Both the position numbers and the translations under genes were made by a program. Positions 6,145 through 14,659 of a DNA stretch of 28,789 nt are shown here, piece after piece; positions within the stretch are counted from its first letter, which is position 1; each line of letters begins with the position of its first letter. The stretch lies in assembly GCA_030596585.1 (NCBI GenBank), contig JAUVJM010000004.1, positions 1 to 28,789 on the forward strand, read 5' to 3'. The notes under the pieces were generated by a model, which was not told the origin of the DNA, did not search any database, and was given only the letters and a program-made list of their open reading frames with translations. The stretch comes from a bacterium (GTDB taxonomy: Bacteria; NPL-UPA2; JAUVJM01).

Positions 6145-7603
6145 ACTGACTGCCCACGAGATAAGAAACCTGCTGGAAAGCGGCAAGACATCAAGCGAAG
6201 AAGTTACAAGAGCCGTCTTTGCTAAAATAGACAGGGAAGACGGACAAATAGGAGCATACATAACCCTTTGCAAAGAATGGGCATTCGACCGGGCAAAAAC
6301 AGTAGATAGAAAACGCAAAGACGGACAAGCAATGCCGCCCCTTGCAGGCATCCCTATAGCAATCAAGGACAACATCTGTACCCGGGACATCAGAACTACC
6401 TGTTCATCAAAAATACTGGAGAATTTCTTCCCCCCTTACCAGGCAACGGTTGTCGAAAAGATTCTCGCCTCAGATATGGTTCCTATCGGTAAGACAAACA
6501 TGGATGAGTTTGCTATGGGTTCATCCACAGAAACATCCTTCTTCGGTGTCACACATAACCCGTGGAATTTGGAAATGATTCCAGGAGGCTCCAGCGGCGG
6601 GTCGGCAGCCTCAGTTGCAAACGATGAGGCAATAGTCTCTCTCGGCTCCGACACGGGCGGTTCAATCCGCCAGCCTGCAGGTATGTGCGGAGTCGTGGGG
6701 TTGAAACCGACCTATGGCAAGGTCTCACGCTTTGGACTCATAGCATTCGCTTCCTCTCTGGACCAGATAGGCCCGCTAACCGGAGATGTGGAAGACAGCG
6801 CACTCCTGCTTGATGCTATCTGCGGACATGATGCAAGAGACAGCACATCGGTCGATGTTCCGGCAAACCATGCGAAAGCCCTGAGCGGCAGCATCAGCAA
6901 AAACATCATAGGTATTCCCGACGAGTACTTTGTAGGCGGGCTGGAAACTGAAGTGGAAACCGCAGTGCGCGAGGCAATCAAAGTGCTCGAGGGACTTGGT
7001 GCAAAATTGCAAAGAGTTTCTCTTCCACACACGGATTACGCCATAGCGACATACTACATAATTGCAACTGCCGAGGCAAGCAGTAACCTTGCCAGGTATG
7101 ACGGAGTCAAATACGGTTACAGGCACAAAGCGGAAAAGGGATTGTCCCTGAGCGAAATGTACGGCAAGACACGCAGTGAAGGTTTTGGAGTGGAAGTGAA
7201 AAGAAGAATAGGGCTTGGAACGTATACCCTGAGCGCCGGCTACTACGACGCGTATTACCTCAAGGCACAGCGCGTCCGCACACTTATCAGGAACGATTTT
7301 GAGAAGGCTTTCGGGAAGTGCGATTGCATAATTGCCCCGACATCTCCCACCGCCGCCTTTCGCATCGGCGAGAAGATTGACAATCCTTTGCAGATGTACT
7401 TGTCGGACATCTTCACAATACCCGCAAACCTGGCCGGAATACCCGCTATCTCCATACCATGCGGTCTAACGAGGGACGGTCTTCCAATAGGTCTCCAGAT
7501 AATGGGCAAGGCTTTTGATGAGACAACAATCTTACAGACAGCTTATGCTTATGAGCAAGCAGCCGACTGGCGCACTATAACACCGGACGGGAACAAACTA
7601 TGA
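6131..7603 (+). CDS. gatA: Asp-tRNA(Asn)/Glu-tRNA(Gln) amidotransferase subunit A
   Basis: GatA is the glutaminase subunit of the GatCAB complex and releases ammonia that is channelled to GatB. It belongs to the amidase signature family. The Ser-cisSer-Lys triad is complete: Lys79 (AIKDN), Ser154 (PGGSSGGS) and Ser178 (SDTGGSIRQPA), the same numbers as in the Staphylococcus aureus enzyme. Length of 490 residues is normal. The ATG overlaps gatC by 14 bases and has AGGA six bases upstream. The stop overlaps the gatB start (ATGA). Presence of gatCAB suggests an organism that forms Gln-tRNA and/or Asn-tRNA indirectly. Confidence 0.98.
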   Translation: MELNELTAHEIRNLLESGKTSSEEVTRAVFAKIDREDGQIGAYITLCKEWAFDRAKTVDRKRKDGQAMPPLAGIPIAIKDNICTRDIRTTCSSKILENFFPPYQATVVEKILASDMVPIGKTNMDEFAMGSSTETSFFGVTHNPWNLEMIPGGSSGGSAASVANDEAIVSLGSDTGGSIRQPAGMCGVVGLKPTYGKVSRFGLIAFASSLDQIGPLTGDVEDSALLLDAICGHDARDSTSVDVPANHAKALSGSISKNIIGIPDEYFVGGLETEVETAVREAIKVLEGLGAKLQRVSLPHTDYAIATYYIIATAEASSNLARYDGVKYGYRHKAEKGLSLSEMYGKTRSEGFGVEVKRRIGLGTYTLSAGYYDAYYLKAQRVRTLIRNDFEKAFGKCDCIIAPTSPTAAFRIGEKIDNPLQMYLSDIFTIPANLAGIPAISIPCGLTRDGLPIGLQIMGKAFDETTILQTAYAYEQAADWRTITPDGNKL

Positions 7604-9096
7604 CGGACATCGGAAAAAACTCGAAAGACGCAAAAGGCAAAAGGCAATACGAAATAACAATCGGGCTTGAGGTCCACGCGGCGCTGTCCACAACCACAAA
7701 AATCTTCTGTGCCTGCGGAACAAAATTCGGCGAAGCGCCAAACTCACAAACCTGCCCTGTCTGCCTCGGCATGCCGGGCGTCCTGCCCGTGTTAAACGAG
7801 AACGTTGTGAAATACGCGATACGCGCCGCCCTCGCGCTGAACTGCAAGTTTAATCTTCTCAACAAGTTCGATAGAAAGAATTATTACTATCCGGACCTGC
7901 CGAAGAATTACCAGATTTCACAAGACTATCTGCCCATTGCACATGACGGCTGCCTCGATATATTCTTAAGCTCGGGAAAGCGCAAAATCCGCATCAACAA
8001 TATTCATATGGAGGAAGATGCGGGCAAAAACCTGCATGCCGGGGATACGGGCTTACTTGACGCAAGTCTTGTTGATTTCAACCGCGCAGGAGTTCCGCTC
8101 CTTGAAATCGTTACTTACCCGGACATGCACAGTGTAGGAGAAGTCGAGAAGCTTATGACTGCCCTGCGGGACATCCTCATGTACACGGGAGTGGCGGATT
8201 GCAAGATGGAAGAAGGGGGCCTCAGGTTCGAAGCAAACATATCACTGATGCCTTTTGGGCAAACCGACCTGGGACCGAGAGTGGAGATGAAGAACCTCAA
8301 CTCATTCAAAACAGTCATCAAAGCCCTAAACTATGAAATAAGAAGGCAGGAAAAATCCCTTCGGCAGGGAGAGAAAGTCACCCAGGAAACCAGATTGTGG
8401 GATGATAAAAGCGGGGAAACCTCTCCCATGCGAAGCAAGGAAGAAGCGCACGACTATCGATATTTCCCGGAGCCTGACCTGGTACCTCTCGTAATCGATG
8501 AACAGCTGATAGAGGAGATTCGCTCATCCTTAGCGGAACTCCCTGCATCCAAACTCGAACGATTTTGCAAAGACTACGGTCTCTCGGAATACGACGCACG
8601 CGTAATTACTTCAAGCCGCGCTCTTGCCGATTTTTATGAAGAGGTAGCGGCTGTATGCAAAGAGCCCAAAACAGTCAGTAACTGGGTAACGGGAGAACTG
8701 CAGGGAATTCTGAATGAAGAGAAGCGGGACATAGGTGATTGTCCAATTTCCCCTGAACAGCTTGCGGAACTTCTATCTCTCCTTAGCAAAGGAGCCGTGA
8801 GCGCGCCCTCGGCAAAAATCATCCTCAGGGATATGTTTCATTCAGGTAAAAGCGCTAAAGCCATAATCGAAGAAAAAGGGCTTTCCCAGATCAGCGATGA
8901 GAAGGATATCAGACCGGCGGTCAAGCACATCATTAATACAAATACCGGCATTGTTGATGACTACTGTAAAGGCAAAGAGAAAGCCATCGGAGCCCTTATA
9001 GGCAAAGTAATGAAAGAGACGCGAGGCAGAGCCGACCCGACAAAAGTAAGTCAGATACTCAGGGAACTCCTCGAAGAGGAAAAAAGGAGTAGATAG
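7600..9096 (+). CDS. gatB: Asp-tRNA(Asn)/Glu-tRNA(Gln) amidotransferase subunit B
   Basis: GatB binds and activates the misacylated tRNA with ATP and transfers the ammonia made by GatA. The conserved start of the catalytic domain is ITIGLEVHAALST at 19-31. A zinc site is formed by Cys37, Cys39, Cys52 and Cys55 (CAC...CPVC). LPKNYQISQ and the later RSKEEAHDYRYFPEPDL are family hallmarks. The C-terminal part (about 350-498) is the helical linker and YqeY-like tail, ending in a GRADP segment. The N-terminal extension of about 15 residues before the domain is charged and may be spurious, but no better start is seen. It overlaps gatA by four bases. Confidence 0.98.
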   Translation: MTDIGKNSKDAKGKRQYEITIGLEVHAALSTTTKIFCACGTKFGEAPNSQTCPVCLGMPGVLPVLNENVVKYAIRAALALNCKFNLLNKFDRKNYYYPDLPKNYQISQDYLPIAHDGCLDIFLSSGKRKIRINNIHMEEDAGKNLHAGDTGLLDASLVDFNRAGVPLLEIVTYPDMHSVGEVEKLMTALRDILMYTGVADCKMEEGGLRFEANISLMPFGQTDLGPRVEMKNLNSFKTVIKALNYEIRRQEKSLRQGEKVTQETRLWDDKSGETSPMRSKEEAHDYRYFPEPDLVPLVIDEQLIEEIRSSLAELPASKLERFCKDYGLSEYDARVITSSRALADFYEEVAAVCKEPKTVSNWVTGELQGILNEEKRDIGDCPISPEQLAELLSLLSKGAVSAPSAKIILRDMFHSGKSAKAIIEEKGLSQISDEKDIRPAVKHIINTNTGIVDDYCKGKEKAIGALIGKVMKETRGRADPTKVSQILRELLEEEKRSR

Positions 9097-9098
9097 TC

Positions 9099-10109
9099 AT
9101 GGATGGAAACGTAACAACGGTTATTCTCGCCGCAGGCAAGGGCACGAGAATGGTATCCAACATGGGGAAACTCGTACATGAACTCTGCGGCCAGCCGCTT
9201 GTGAAGTATGTCGCCGACTCAAGTCTCGGCTGTGGAATCAAGCGAAACATCGTCATCGTCGGACACAATGCTGACGAAGTCAAAAAAGCACTCAACAACG
9301 ACTTCAAGTATGTGCTCCAGAAAGAGCAGTCGGGAACCGGTCATGCACTGATGCAGGCTTCTCCCCTGCTGAAAGATTTCCGCGGAGACCTGCTTACACT
9401 TCCGGGAGATGCTCCCTTCCTAACACCCGATATTCTGATGTCCCTCGTCAGCCGTCACAGAGAGACTGAAGCTTCGGTCACTATTCTCACCGCAGTCCTT
9501 CCCGACCCCGGTAGCTACGGAAGAATAGTACGCGACCCGGACGGAGGTATCATAAAGATTGTGGAAAGGAAAGACGCACGTCTCAAAGAAATCGAAATAA
9601 GAGAAGTCAATAGCGGAGTCTATTGCTTTGACTGCCAGACCCTGCTGAAACTTCTCCCTGAGGTGAACTCCCGAAACACGCAGGGAGAATATTACCTGAC
9701 GGATGTAATCGGACTTATGTTCGGCCGCAATCTGAAAGTAGAATCAGTCGTTGCCCAGGACCCCACCGTCATCCTCGGAGTGAACAACCGCCACGAGCTG
9801 GCACAAGCTCTTCGCATCTTCAGGGAGAGAATCATTGAAAAATTGATGCTCTCGGGCGTGACGATAATGGATCCCGTTACAACGTTCATTGACTTAACAG
9901 TAGAAGTAGGGCAGGATACAGTTATTTATCCCTATACCGTGATAGAGAAAGAAACAACCATCGGGAAGAACTGTACCATCGGTCCTCACGTCCATCTGAA
10001 GAAGGCAAAAATTGGCGATGATGTCTCAATGGAATCTTCAGTCGTTAATGGGGGTGTCATCCCTGAAGGCACAACGGTCGAACCATATTCGCATATAAAA
10101 CAGTCGTAA
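9099..10109 (+). CDS. glmU: GlmU-type N-acetylglucosamine-1-phosphate uridylyltransferase with shortened LbH domain
   Basis: The N-terminal nucleotidyltransferase domain is complete: AAGKGTRM at 11-18, Lys24, QSGTGHA at 77-83, metal-binding Asp104 (GDAP), and the later GVNNRHEL, whose first Asn is the second metal ligand. It should make UDP-GlcNAc from GlcNAc-1-phosphate and UTP. After it come about four or five hexapeptide-repeat turns of a left-handed beta-helix. Then the protein stops at 336 residues, whereas bifunctional GlmU has about 450. The acetyltransferase pocket residues, which lie beyond this point in E. coli (such as His363), are missing. The acetylation step must be done elsewhere in the genome, or the protein is a uridylyltransferase only. 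A ribosome-binding site AGGAG is placed 11 bases before the ATG. Confidence 0.88.
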   Translation: MDGNVTTVILAAGKGTRMVSNMGKLVHELCGQPLVKYVADSSLGCGIKRNIVIVGHNADEVKKALNNDFKYVLQKEQSGTGHALMQASPLLKDFRGDLLTLPGDAPFLTPDILMSLVSRHRETEASVTILTAVLPDPGSYGRIVRDPDGGIIKIVERKDARLKEIEIREVNSGVYCFDCQTLLKLLPEVNSRNTQGEYYLTDVIGLMFGRNLKVESVVAQDPTVILGVNNRHELAQALRIFRERIIEKLMLSGVTIMDPVTTFIDLTVEVGQDTVIYPYTVIEKETTIGKNCTIGPHVHLKKAKIGDDVSMESSVVNGGVIPEGTTVEPYSHIKQS

Positions 10110-10117
10110 GTCATAAG
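10102..10117 (+). repeat. Degenerate heptanucleotide repeat, copy 3
   Basis: AGTCGTA, AGTCATA and a partial AG follow each other across the stop codon of glmU (TAA at 10107-10109). The unit is the same as in the array at the 3' end of the surA-like gene. Only two full units are present, so on its own it would not be noted. Confidence 0.4.
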
Positions 10118-10138
10118 AAAAAACAAAGGCATAGCCGG

Positions 10139-11341
10139 ATGGAAAAGCGTATATACTCCGTAACCGAGCTGACCCATAGCATTAGAGAATCACTGGAAAC
10201 GAACTTCGCCGCTCTGTGGGTCGAGGGAGAAGTCTCGAATCTCAGGATTCCCTCATCGCGCCATTTTTACTTCACGCTGAAGGACGCTGAATCACAGCTT
10301 AAATGCGTAATGTTCAGGCACCTCAATCAATTCCTAAAATTTGAATTAAAGGACGGTCAGCAGGTCCTCGCCTGCGGACAGATAACCGTCTATGAGAAGA
10401 GAGGAGACTACCAACTGCTTGTTGAAAAACTGGAACCCAGGGGGCAGGGGGCACTTCAACTGGCATTCGAACAACTGAAAGAGAAACTCGAGAAAGAGGG
10501 ACTTTTCCTGAAGGAGCACAAGAAAGCAATTCCGGTTCTGCCCATGCAAATAGGTATCGTAACGTCCCCGACAGGAGCCGCCATCCGCGACATTTTGAAC
10601 GTCATCAGCCGCCGGTTCTGCAAGGTGAGCATTATTATCAACCCTGTTCGCGTCCAGGGCCAAGGTGCCGCAGATGAAATTGCCGGAGCAATAGATGAAT
10701 TCGACGAAATGGGCAATCTCGACGTCCTGATTATCACACGGGGAGGCGGCTCGATTGAAGACCTCTGGGCATTCAACGAAGAAGTAGTCGCCAGAAGCAT
10801 TTTCCGTTGCCGGATTCCCGTTATCTCCGCCGTGGGACACGAGATTGACTACACCATATCAGACCTTGTCTCCGATTTGCGCGCCCCTACACCATCAGCG
10901 GCGGCAGAACTGGTAATTGCGGAAAGCGAAGAGCTCCTCCGCTCAATCTCCACTGCCAAAGACAGAATAACGCTCACGATTGAAAACCATCTCTCCAGAT
11001 TGTCAGACCGGGTGAAAACACTGCAGGAGGCATACGGATTCCGGAGATTTGAAGACAGACTGAGACAACATGCCCAGGAAATTGACGACAGTAGAGAAAC
11101 AATCGAAAAGAGAATGGGTCACCTCATCGAGCTATCGCGAAGAAATGTCGAGAACATGACGAGCAGACTTGCAAACCTCAATCCGGAATCCGTTCTGAGG
11201 AGAGGATACAGCCTCGCATTCAAACTGCCGGGAAAGAAGCTTATAAGAGATGTGTCCGTCATCAGCGCGGGCGACAGAGTCGAGATAAAAGTCGAGCAGG
11301 GCTCATTCATATCAAGGGTCGAGAAAAAGACAGAGGAGTAA
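10139..11341 (+). CDS. xseA: Exodeoxyribonuclease VII large subunit
   Basis: XseA is the catalytic subunit of exonuclease VII, which degrades single-stranded DNA from both ends in repair. The 400 residues start with the OB-fold domain (YSVTELTHSIRESLE, then WVEGEVSNLR and HFYFTLKD). The catalytic domain follows with GIVTSPTGAAIRDI, ITRGGGSIEDLWAFNEE and ISAVGHEIDYTISDLVSDLRAPTPSAAAE. A coiled-coil region lies at about 265-345. The C-terminal segment PESVLRRGYSLAF closes the family pattern. Length is slightly short but complete. It is followed after two bases by xseB. Confidence 0.97.
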   Translation: MEKRIYSVTELTHSIRESLETNFAALWVEGEVSNLRIPSSRHFYFTLKDAESQLKCVMFRHLNQFLKFELKDGQQVLACGQITVYEKRGDYQLLVEKLEPRGQGALQLAFEQLKEKLEKEGLFLKEHKKAIPVLPMQIGIVTSPTGAAIRDILNVISRRFCKVSIIINPVRVQGQGAADEIAGAIDEFDEMGNLDVLIITRGGGSIEDLWAFNEEVVARSIFRCRIPVISAVGHEIDYTISDLVSDLRAPTPSAAAELVIAESEELLRSISTAKDRITLTIENHLSRLSDRVKTLQEAYGFRRFEDRLRQHAQEIDDSRETIEKRMGHLIELSRRNVENMTSRLANLNPESVLRRGYSLAFKLPGKKLIRDVSVISAGDRVEIKVEQGSFISRVEKKTEE

Positions 11342-11343
11342 AC

Positions 11344-11631
11344 ATGGCAAAAAAACCGAATTTCGAGGAAGCACTGAAAAAATTGGAACAAACCGTTCAG
11401 CGGCTCGAAAAGGGAGAGACATCCCTGGAGGAATCCCTGAAACTGTTTGAAGGGGGAATGAAACTGGCAAAGCTCTGTTCCCTGCGCCTTGAAGAAGCTC
11501 AGAGAAAGGTGGAGATTCTCAAGCGCACGGAAGACGGCAAGCTCAAACGGGAACCATTCCCTGCACAGGAGAATGGAGAAACCGAGGGGAAAGAAATAAA
11601 GCCTGATAACGATGACCAACTCCTACTATAA
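11344..11631 (+). CDS. xseB: Exodeoxyribonuclease VII small subunit
   Basis: XseB binds the coiled-coil arms of XseA and is needed for exonuclease VII activity. The 95 residues carry the family pattern FEEALKKLEQTVQRLEKGE, then SLEESLKLFEGGMKLAKLC and L.EAQRKVEIL. The last 25 residues are an acidic, low-complexity tail beyond the usual length of 70-85. It begins two bases after the xseA stop, so the pair is coupled. Confidence 0.96.
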   Translation: MAKKPNFEEALKKLEQTVQRLEKGETSLEESLKLFEGGMKLAKLCSLRLEEAQRKVEILKRTEDGKLKREPFPAQENGETEGKEIKPDNDDQLLL

Positions 11632-11640
11632 ATTAAATTA

Positions 11641-11659
11641 ACGGGTCAGGCATGCCCGT
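11641..11659 (+). repeat. Small hairpin between xseB and ispA
   Basis: ACGGG and CCCGT, with an inner overlap GGCATGCC, form a short inverted repeat in the 67-base gap. The wording GGGTCAGGC resembles the right side of the palindromic element at 2795-2865, so this may be a remnant of the same family. There is no following T-run, so a rho-independent terminator is not supported. Confidence 0.35.
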
Positions 11660-11698
11660 CCCGCTAATAAAGTTGCGTAAAAAGGAAATTCCTATATA

Positions 11699-12550
11699 AT
11701 GAATTTACAAACATACCTCACCGGCAGAAAGGAAATGATTGACAGGGCACTCGCCAAATTCATCCCGCCCGCATCCGCATACCCTGCTGAGATTCACCGT
11801 GCTATGCGCTACAGTCTTTTTCCGGGCGGCAAAAGATTCAGACCGATTCTTGTAATTGCATCCGCAGAAGCCGTCGGCGGAAAAGCGCGGCAGGTCCTGC
11901 CAGCTGCCTGCGCCATCGAACTCATCCATACCTATTCATTGATTCATGATGACCTTCCCGCCGTTGACAATGACGATTACCGCAGAGGCAAACCAAGTGC
12001 GCACCGCAAATGCGGTGAAGCAATTGCAATACTCACGGGGGACGCACTTCTCACCCTGAGCTTTGCTCTCATTACCCGTAATACCCAAAGGAACGGAGTT
12101 TCCGACAGCACCGTAATCCACATCATCCGGGAAATGGCAGATGCAATAGGAAGCTCAGGCATGATCGGGGGCCAGGTAGTTGACATTCGCCGGAAGAAGA
12201 AATATACGAGAAAAGAAATTGAATACATTCATGCACATAAAACCGGAGATCTAATCAAAGCCGCGGTGAGAACGGGAGCAATCCTTGCCGGAGCAAATCC
12301 CGCCAAATTGCGCAATCTCACTGAATACGGGAAAAACATCGGGCTGGCATTCCAAATTGTGGATGACGCCCACGACGTGGATGAAGAAAAGAATGCCCCG
12401 AATTATGCCGCGCGCTTCGGAAAAAAAGCTTCCCTTGAGAAAATGCAAGACCTTGTAAGAAAAGCCATAATGAAACTGACTCCGTTTGGAGAAAAAGGGG
12501 ACATGCTGAAGCAAATCGCAGAAGGCATAGCTCTCAGATTCCCATCATAA
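11699..12550 (+). CDS. ispA: Polyprenyl synthetase (farnesyl/geranylgeranyl diphosphate synthase type)
   Basis: The product condenses isopentenyl diphosphate with allylic diphosphates to make the C15 or C20 precursor of quinones and undecaprenol. GGKRFRP is in place near residue 41. The first Asp-rich motif has the bacterial insertion form DDLPAVD, followed by RRGKPSAH. The second is IVDDAHDVD, i.e. DDxxD kept, though the usual Leu is replaced by His. GDALL and HAHKTGDLI are also typical. Length of 283 residues is normal. Its place right after xseA-xseB is the classical order, where dxs often follows; here dxs is absent and the run ends. AAAGGAAA upstream gives a ribosome-binding site. Confidence 0.95.
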   Translation: MNLQTYLTGRKEMIDRALAKFIPPASAYPAEIHRAMRYSLFPGGKRFRPILVIASAEAVGGKARQVLPAACAIELIHTYSLIHDDLPAVDNDDYRRGKPSAHRKCGEAIAILTGDALLTLSFALITRNTQRNGVSDSTVIHIIREMADAIGSSGMIGGQVVDIRRKKKYTRKEIEYIHAHKTGDLIKAAVRTGAILAGANPAKLRNLTEYGKNIGLAFQIVDDAHDVDEEKNAPNYAARFGKKASLEKMQDLVRKAIMKLTPFGEKGDMLKQIAEGIALRFPS

Positions 12551-12598
12551 TCTTCACAAAGGAACTGTGATTCAGATCATACCCCTGATTCATTTATC

Positions 12599-12627
12599 TT
12601 GACAGAAGAGCGATTTTCGGATAGTAT
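12599..12627 (+). promoter_or_regulatory. Sigma70-type promoter for the DUF6785-type membrane protein gene
   Basis: TTGACA (12599-12604) is followed after 17 bases by TAGTAT (12622-12627), itself inside TAGTATAAT. Transcription would start near 12635 and leave a leader of about 20 bases that contains the ribosome-binding region GGGGCAGGAAA. The gene therefore appears to be transcribed on its own, not only by read-through from ispA. Confidence 0.6.
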
Positions 12628-12653
12628 AATTCAACACAGGGGCAGGAAAATCA

Positions 12654-14591
12654 ATGAGTTCAGCCGTTAACACGAATCCGTTTAATCTAAAAACCTTCAT
12701 AACCGGGATAATTCTCTGCGGTATTATAGGAGCGGGAGAACCTTTCGGAGTCATGAGACTCAGAGGATCTGCCCTGGCGGTTGATTATTCCACCGGAGCG
12801 GCAGTATTTCTTTTCTTCATCCTCGTTTTCGCCGTAAACAGTATTCTCAGGAAGCTAACCCCGCGAATCTCCTTCACATCCCAGCAGTTGGTTATCATCT
12901 ATATGATGATGGCTGTAGCCTGCGCTATTCCCTCGTGGGGCTTTACAATGAATTTCCTATTCCTTATCTCCGGCGTGCGCTATTATGCCACTCCTGCAAA
13001 CGAATGGACTAAACTTATTCACCCTCATATCCCCTCGTGGCTAACCCCCCGTGACCCGGAAGCCGTAAGAACGTTCTGGGAAGGTCTGCCAAAGGGAGAA
13101 CATATCCCATGGGAAGCGTGGATTGGCCCCATTGCGGGATGGGCATTCTTCATTCTGACAGTGTACTTTACAATGATATGTCTGGTCACAATATTCAGAA
13201 AACAGTGGGTGGATAACGAAAGACTTCTTTTCCCTCTGATAGAAGCTCCCTTGCAGATGGCAAAGCAGGAGCAGGGCTCTGCCATAGCGCCTTTCTTCAG
13301 GAATAAACTAACATGGGTAGGGTTTTCTATCCCTTTGATTATAAATTCGCTGATAGCATTACACGCATATTTCCCATTTGTCCCCGCTATTAATCTTAGT
13401 GCCCATATTCCCTTCCAGTCAGGAGCGCTTTCCCTGCCTGTTCGTCTCAGCTTTCCCCTGATAGGATTTGCATATCTTCTCACTACAGAAATCTCTCTAT
13501 CTCTATGGTTTTTCTGTCTTCTCGGATGGTTGGAAACAGGCATTTTCCAGAGAATTGGGTTCAGTCTGGGAGCAAGAGACATATACTGCGCAATACGCCC
13601 TTCAATAGCGTACCAGTCAATGGGCGCATTTCTGGTTTTCGTTGCCTCAGCGATATGGCTGGCGCGGCCGCATCTTAGAAATGTCTTCCGCAAAGCATTC
13701 AAAGGCGACAGAGATGTAGATGACCGGGATGAGCCTCTCTCCTACAGGGCGGCAGTTTTCGGTTCCATAATAGGTATTTTCCTCATTGGTGTGTGGTTAA
13801 AGCTGACTGGCTTTTCTTTACCGGGTATTTTAATCTTTCTCTTTGTCGTCATAGCAATATTCATAGGTCTGACAAAAATCGTATGTCAGGCGGGAGTAGC
13901 TTATATGAACCACCCTGTTTCTGCCGGGGTTTTTGCTATCAACACGTTAGGTCCAAGCGGCATAGGTCCCGGAGGCGCCACAGCAGTGAGTTTCACTTTC
14001 CCCTGGGCAGGAGACTTGAGAATTTTGCTGATGGCTTCCTTTGCTAACGGGCTCAAACTGCTGAGCGCCTTCAAGGTAAAAGGCAGGTTGATATTCGTGT
14101 TTGCTATTCTTGCCATACTGGCAGGGCTTGTATCCTCTATTCTTGCAGTCATATGCATCGGATACAAATACGGAGGCATAAATTGTGCGAGCTGGCAGGC
14201 GCAGGGCATGGCTTCTCACACCTTCAACTGGGCAAGGGAGCTTATGCTTCATCCTGAAAAAGTAGTAGACGCCAGAAGATTTCTTTTCCTTGGAATCGGC
14301 GCCGTTGTTATGACTGCTTTAACCATGGCTAGAATGAGATTTCTTGCCTGGCCGCTGCATCCCATAGGTTTCGCTGTGCCTCTTTCAACTCCTTTCTACT
14401 TTATGTGGTTCTCTATATTTCTTGCGTGGCTGCCCAAGGTTCTCATCCTAAAATACGGCGGACCAAAAGCATACAAAAGTTCATTGCCATTCTTTTTGGG
14501 GATGATTATGGGTGCTTTTGTTTCCGCCGGAATATGGAACATAATTGCCTTCTTCACCGGCATGACAGACATCCACCTTACAGTGATGTAG
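12654..14591 (+). CDS. Polytopic membrane protein, DUF6785/DUF6784 type, possible transporter
   Basis: The 645-residue protein has about 14-16 hydrophobic membrane segments spread along its length. Larger non-membrane parts lie at about 110-160 and 340-365. I recognise it by overall look as the DUF6785 plus DUF6784 type of PVC and related bacteria. Conserved-looking loops include the region around residues 420-455 (GVAYMNHPVSAG, then GPSGIGPGG) and LAWPLHPIGFAV near 565. The function is not established. The size and topology suggest a secondary transporter. It has no signal peptide beyond the first membrane segment. It carries its own promoter and is convergent with the polysaccharide locus, for which it could be the import route. 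That role is inference from position only. Confidence 0.8.
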   Translation: MSSAVNTNPFNLKTFITGIILCGIIGAGEPFGVMRLRGSALAVDYSTGAAVFLFFILVFAVNSILRKLTPRISFTSQQLVIIYMMMAVACAIPSWGFTMNFLFLISGVRYYATPANEWTKLIHPHIPSWLTPRDPEAVRTFWEGLPKGEHIPWEAWIGPIAGWAFFILTVYFTMICLVTIFRKQWVDNERLLFPLIEAPLQMAKQEQGSAIAPFFRNKLTWVGFSIPLIINSLIALHAYFPFVPAINLSAHIPFQSGALSLPVRLSFPLIGFAYLLTTEISLSLWFFCLLGWLETGIFQRIGFSLGARDIYCAIRPSIAYQSMGAFLVFVASAIWLARPHLRNVFRKAFKGDRDVDDRDEPLSYRAAVFGSIIGIFLIGVWLKLTGFSLPGILIFLFVVIAIFIGLTKIVCQAGVAYMNHPVSAGVFAINTLGPSGIGPGGATAVSFTFPWAGDLRILLMASFANGLKLLSAFKVKGRLIFVFAILAILAGLVSSILAVICIGYKYGGINCASWQAQGMASHTFNWARELMLHPEKVVDARRFLFLGIGAVVMTALTMARMRFLAWPLHPIGFAVPLSTPFYFMWFSIFLAWLPKVLILKYGGPKAYKSSLPFFLGMIMGAFVSAGIWNIIAFFTGMTDIHLTVM

Positions 14592-14659
14592 AAAGCGACA
14601 AGCTCTCTGCTTCTCTCACTTCTTTCACCACATCTACTTTAAATTTCAAACTAATTTCA

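Noticed and set aside
10346..10840. A 164-residue minus-strand open frame within xseA
   Set aside because: Antisense to the conserved catalytic domain of xseA and without any recognisable motif.
12554..12570. TCACA...TGTGA inverted repeat before the membrane protein gene, similar to a CRP site
   Set aside because: The half-sites are in the reverse order of a CRP operator and the spacing is 7, so it is not a CRP site. It has no T-run and is no terminator either.
13025..13702. A 225-residue open frame on the minus strand inside the membrane protein gene
   Set aside because: It lies antisense to a clearly coding frame, shows no domain, and has no ribosome-binding site. It is a composition shadow.
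14592..14659. Possible bidirectional terminator between the convergent genes
   Set aside because: No convincing GC-rich stem followed by a T-run could be found in the 68-base gap.
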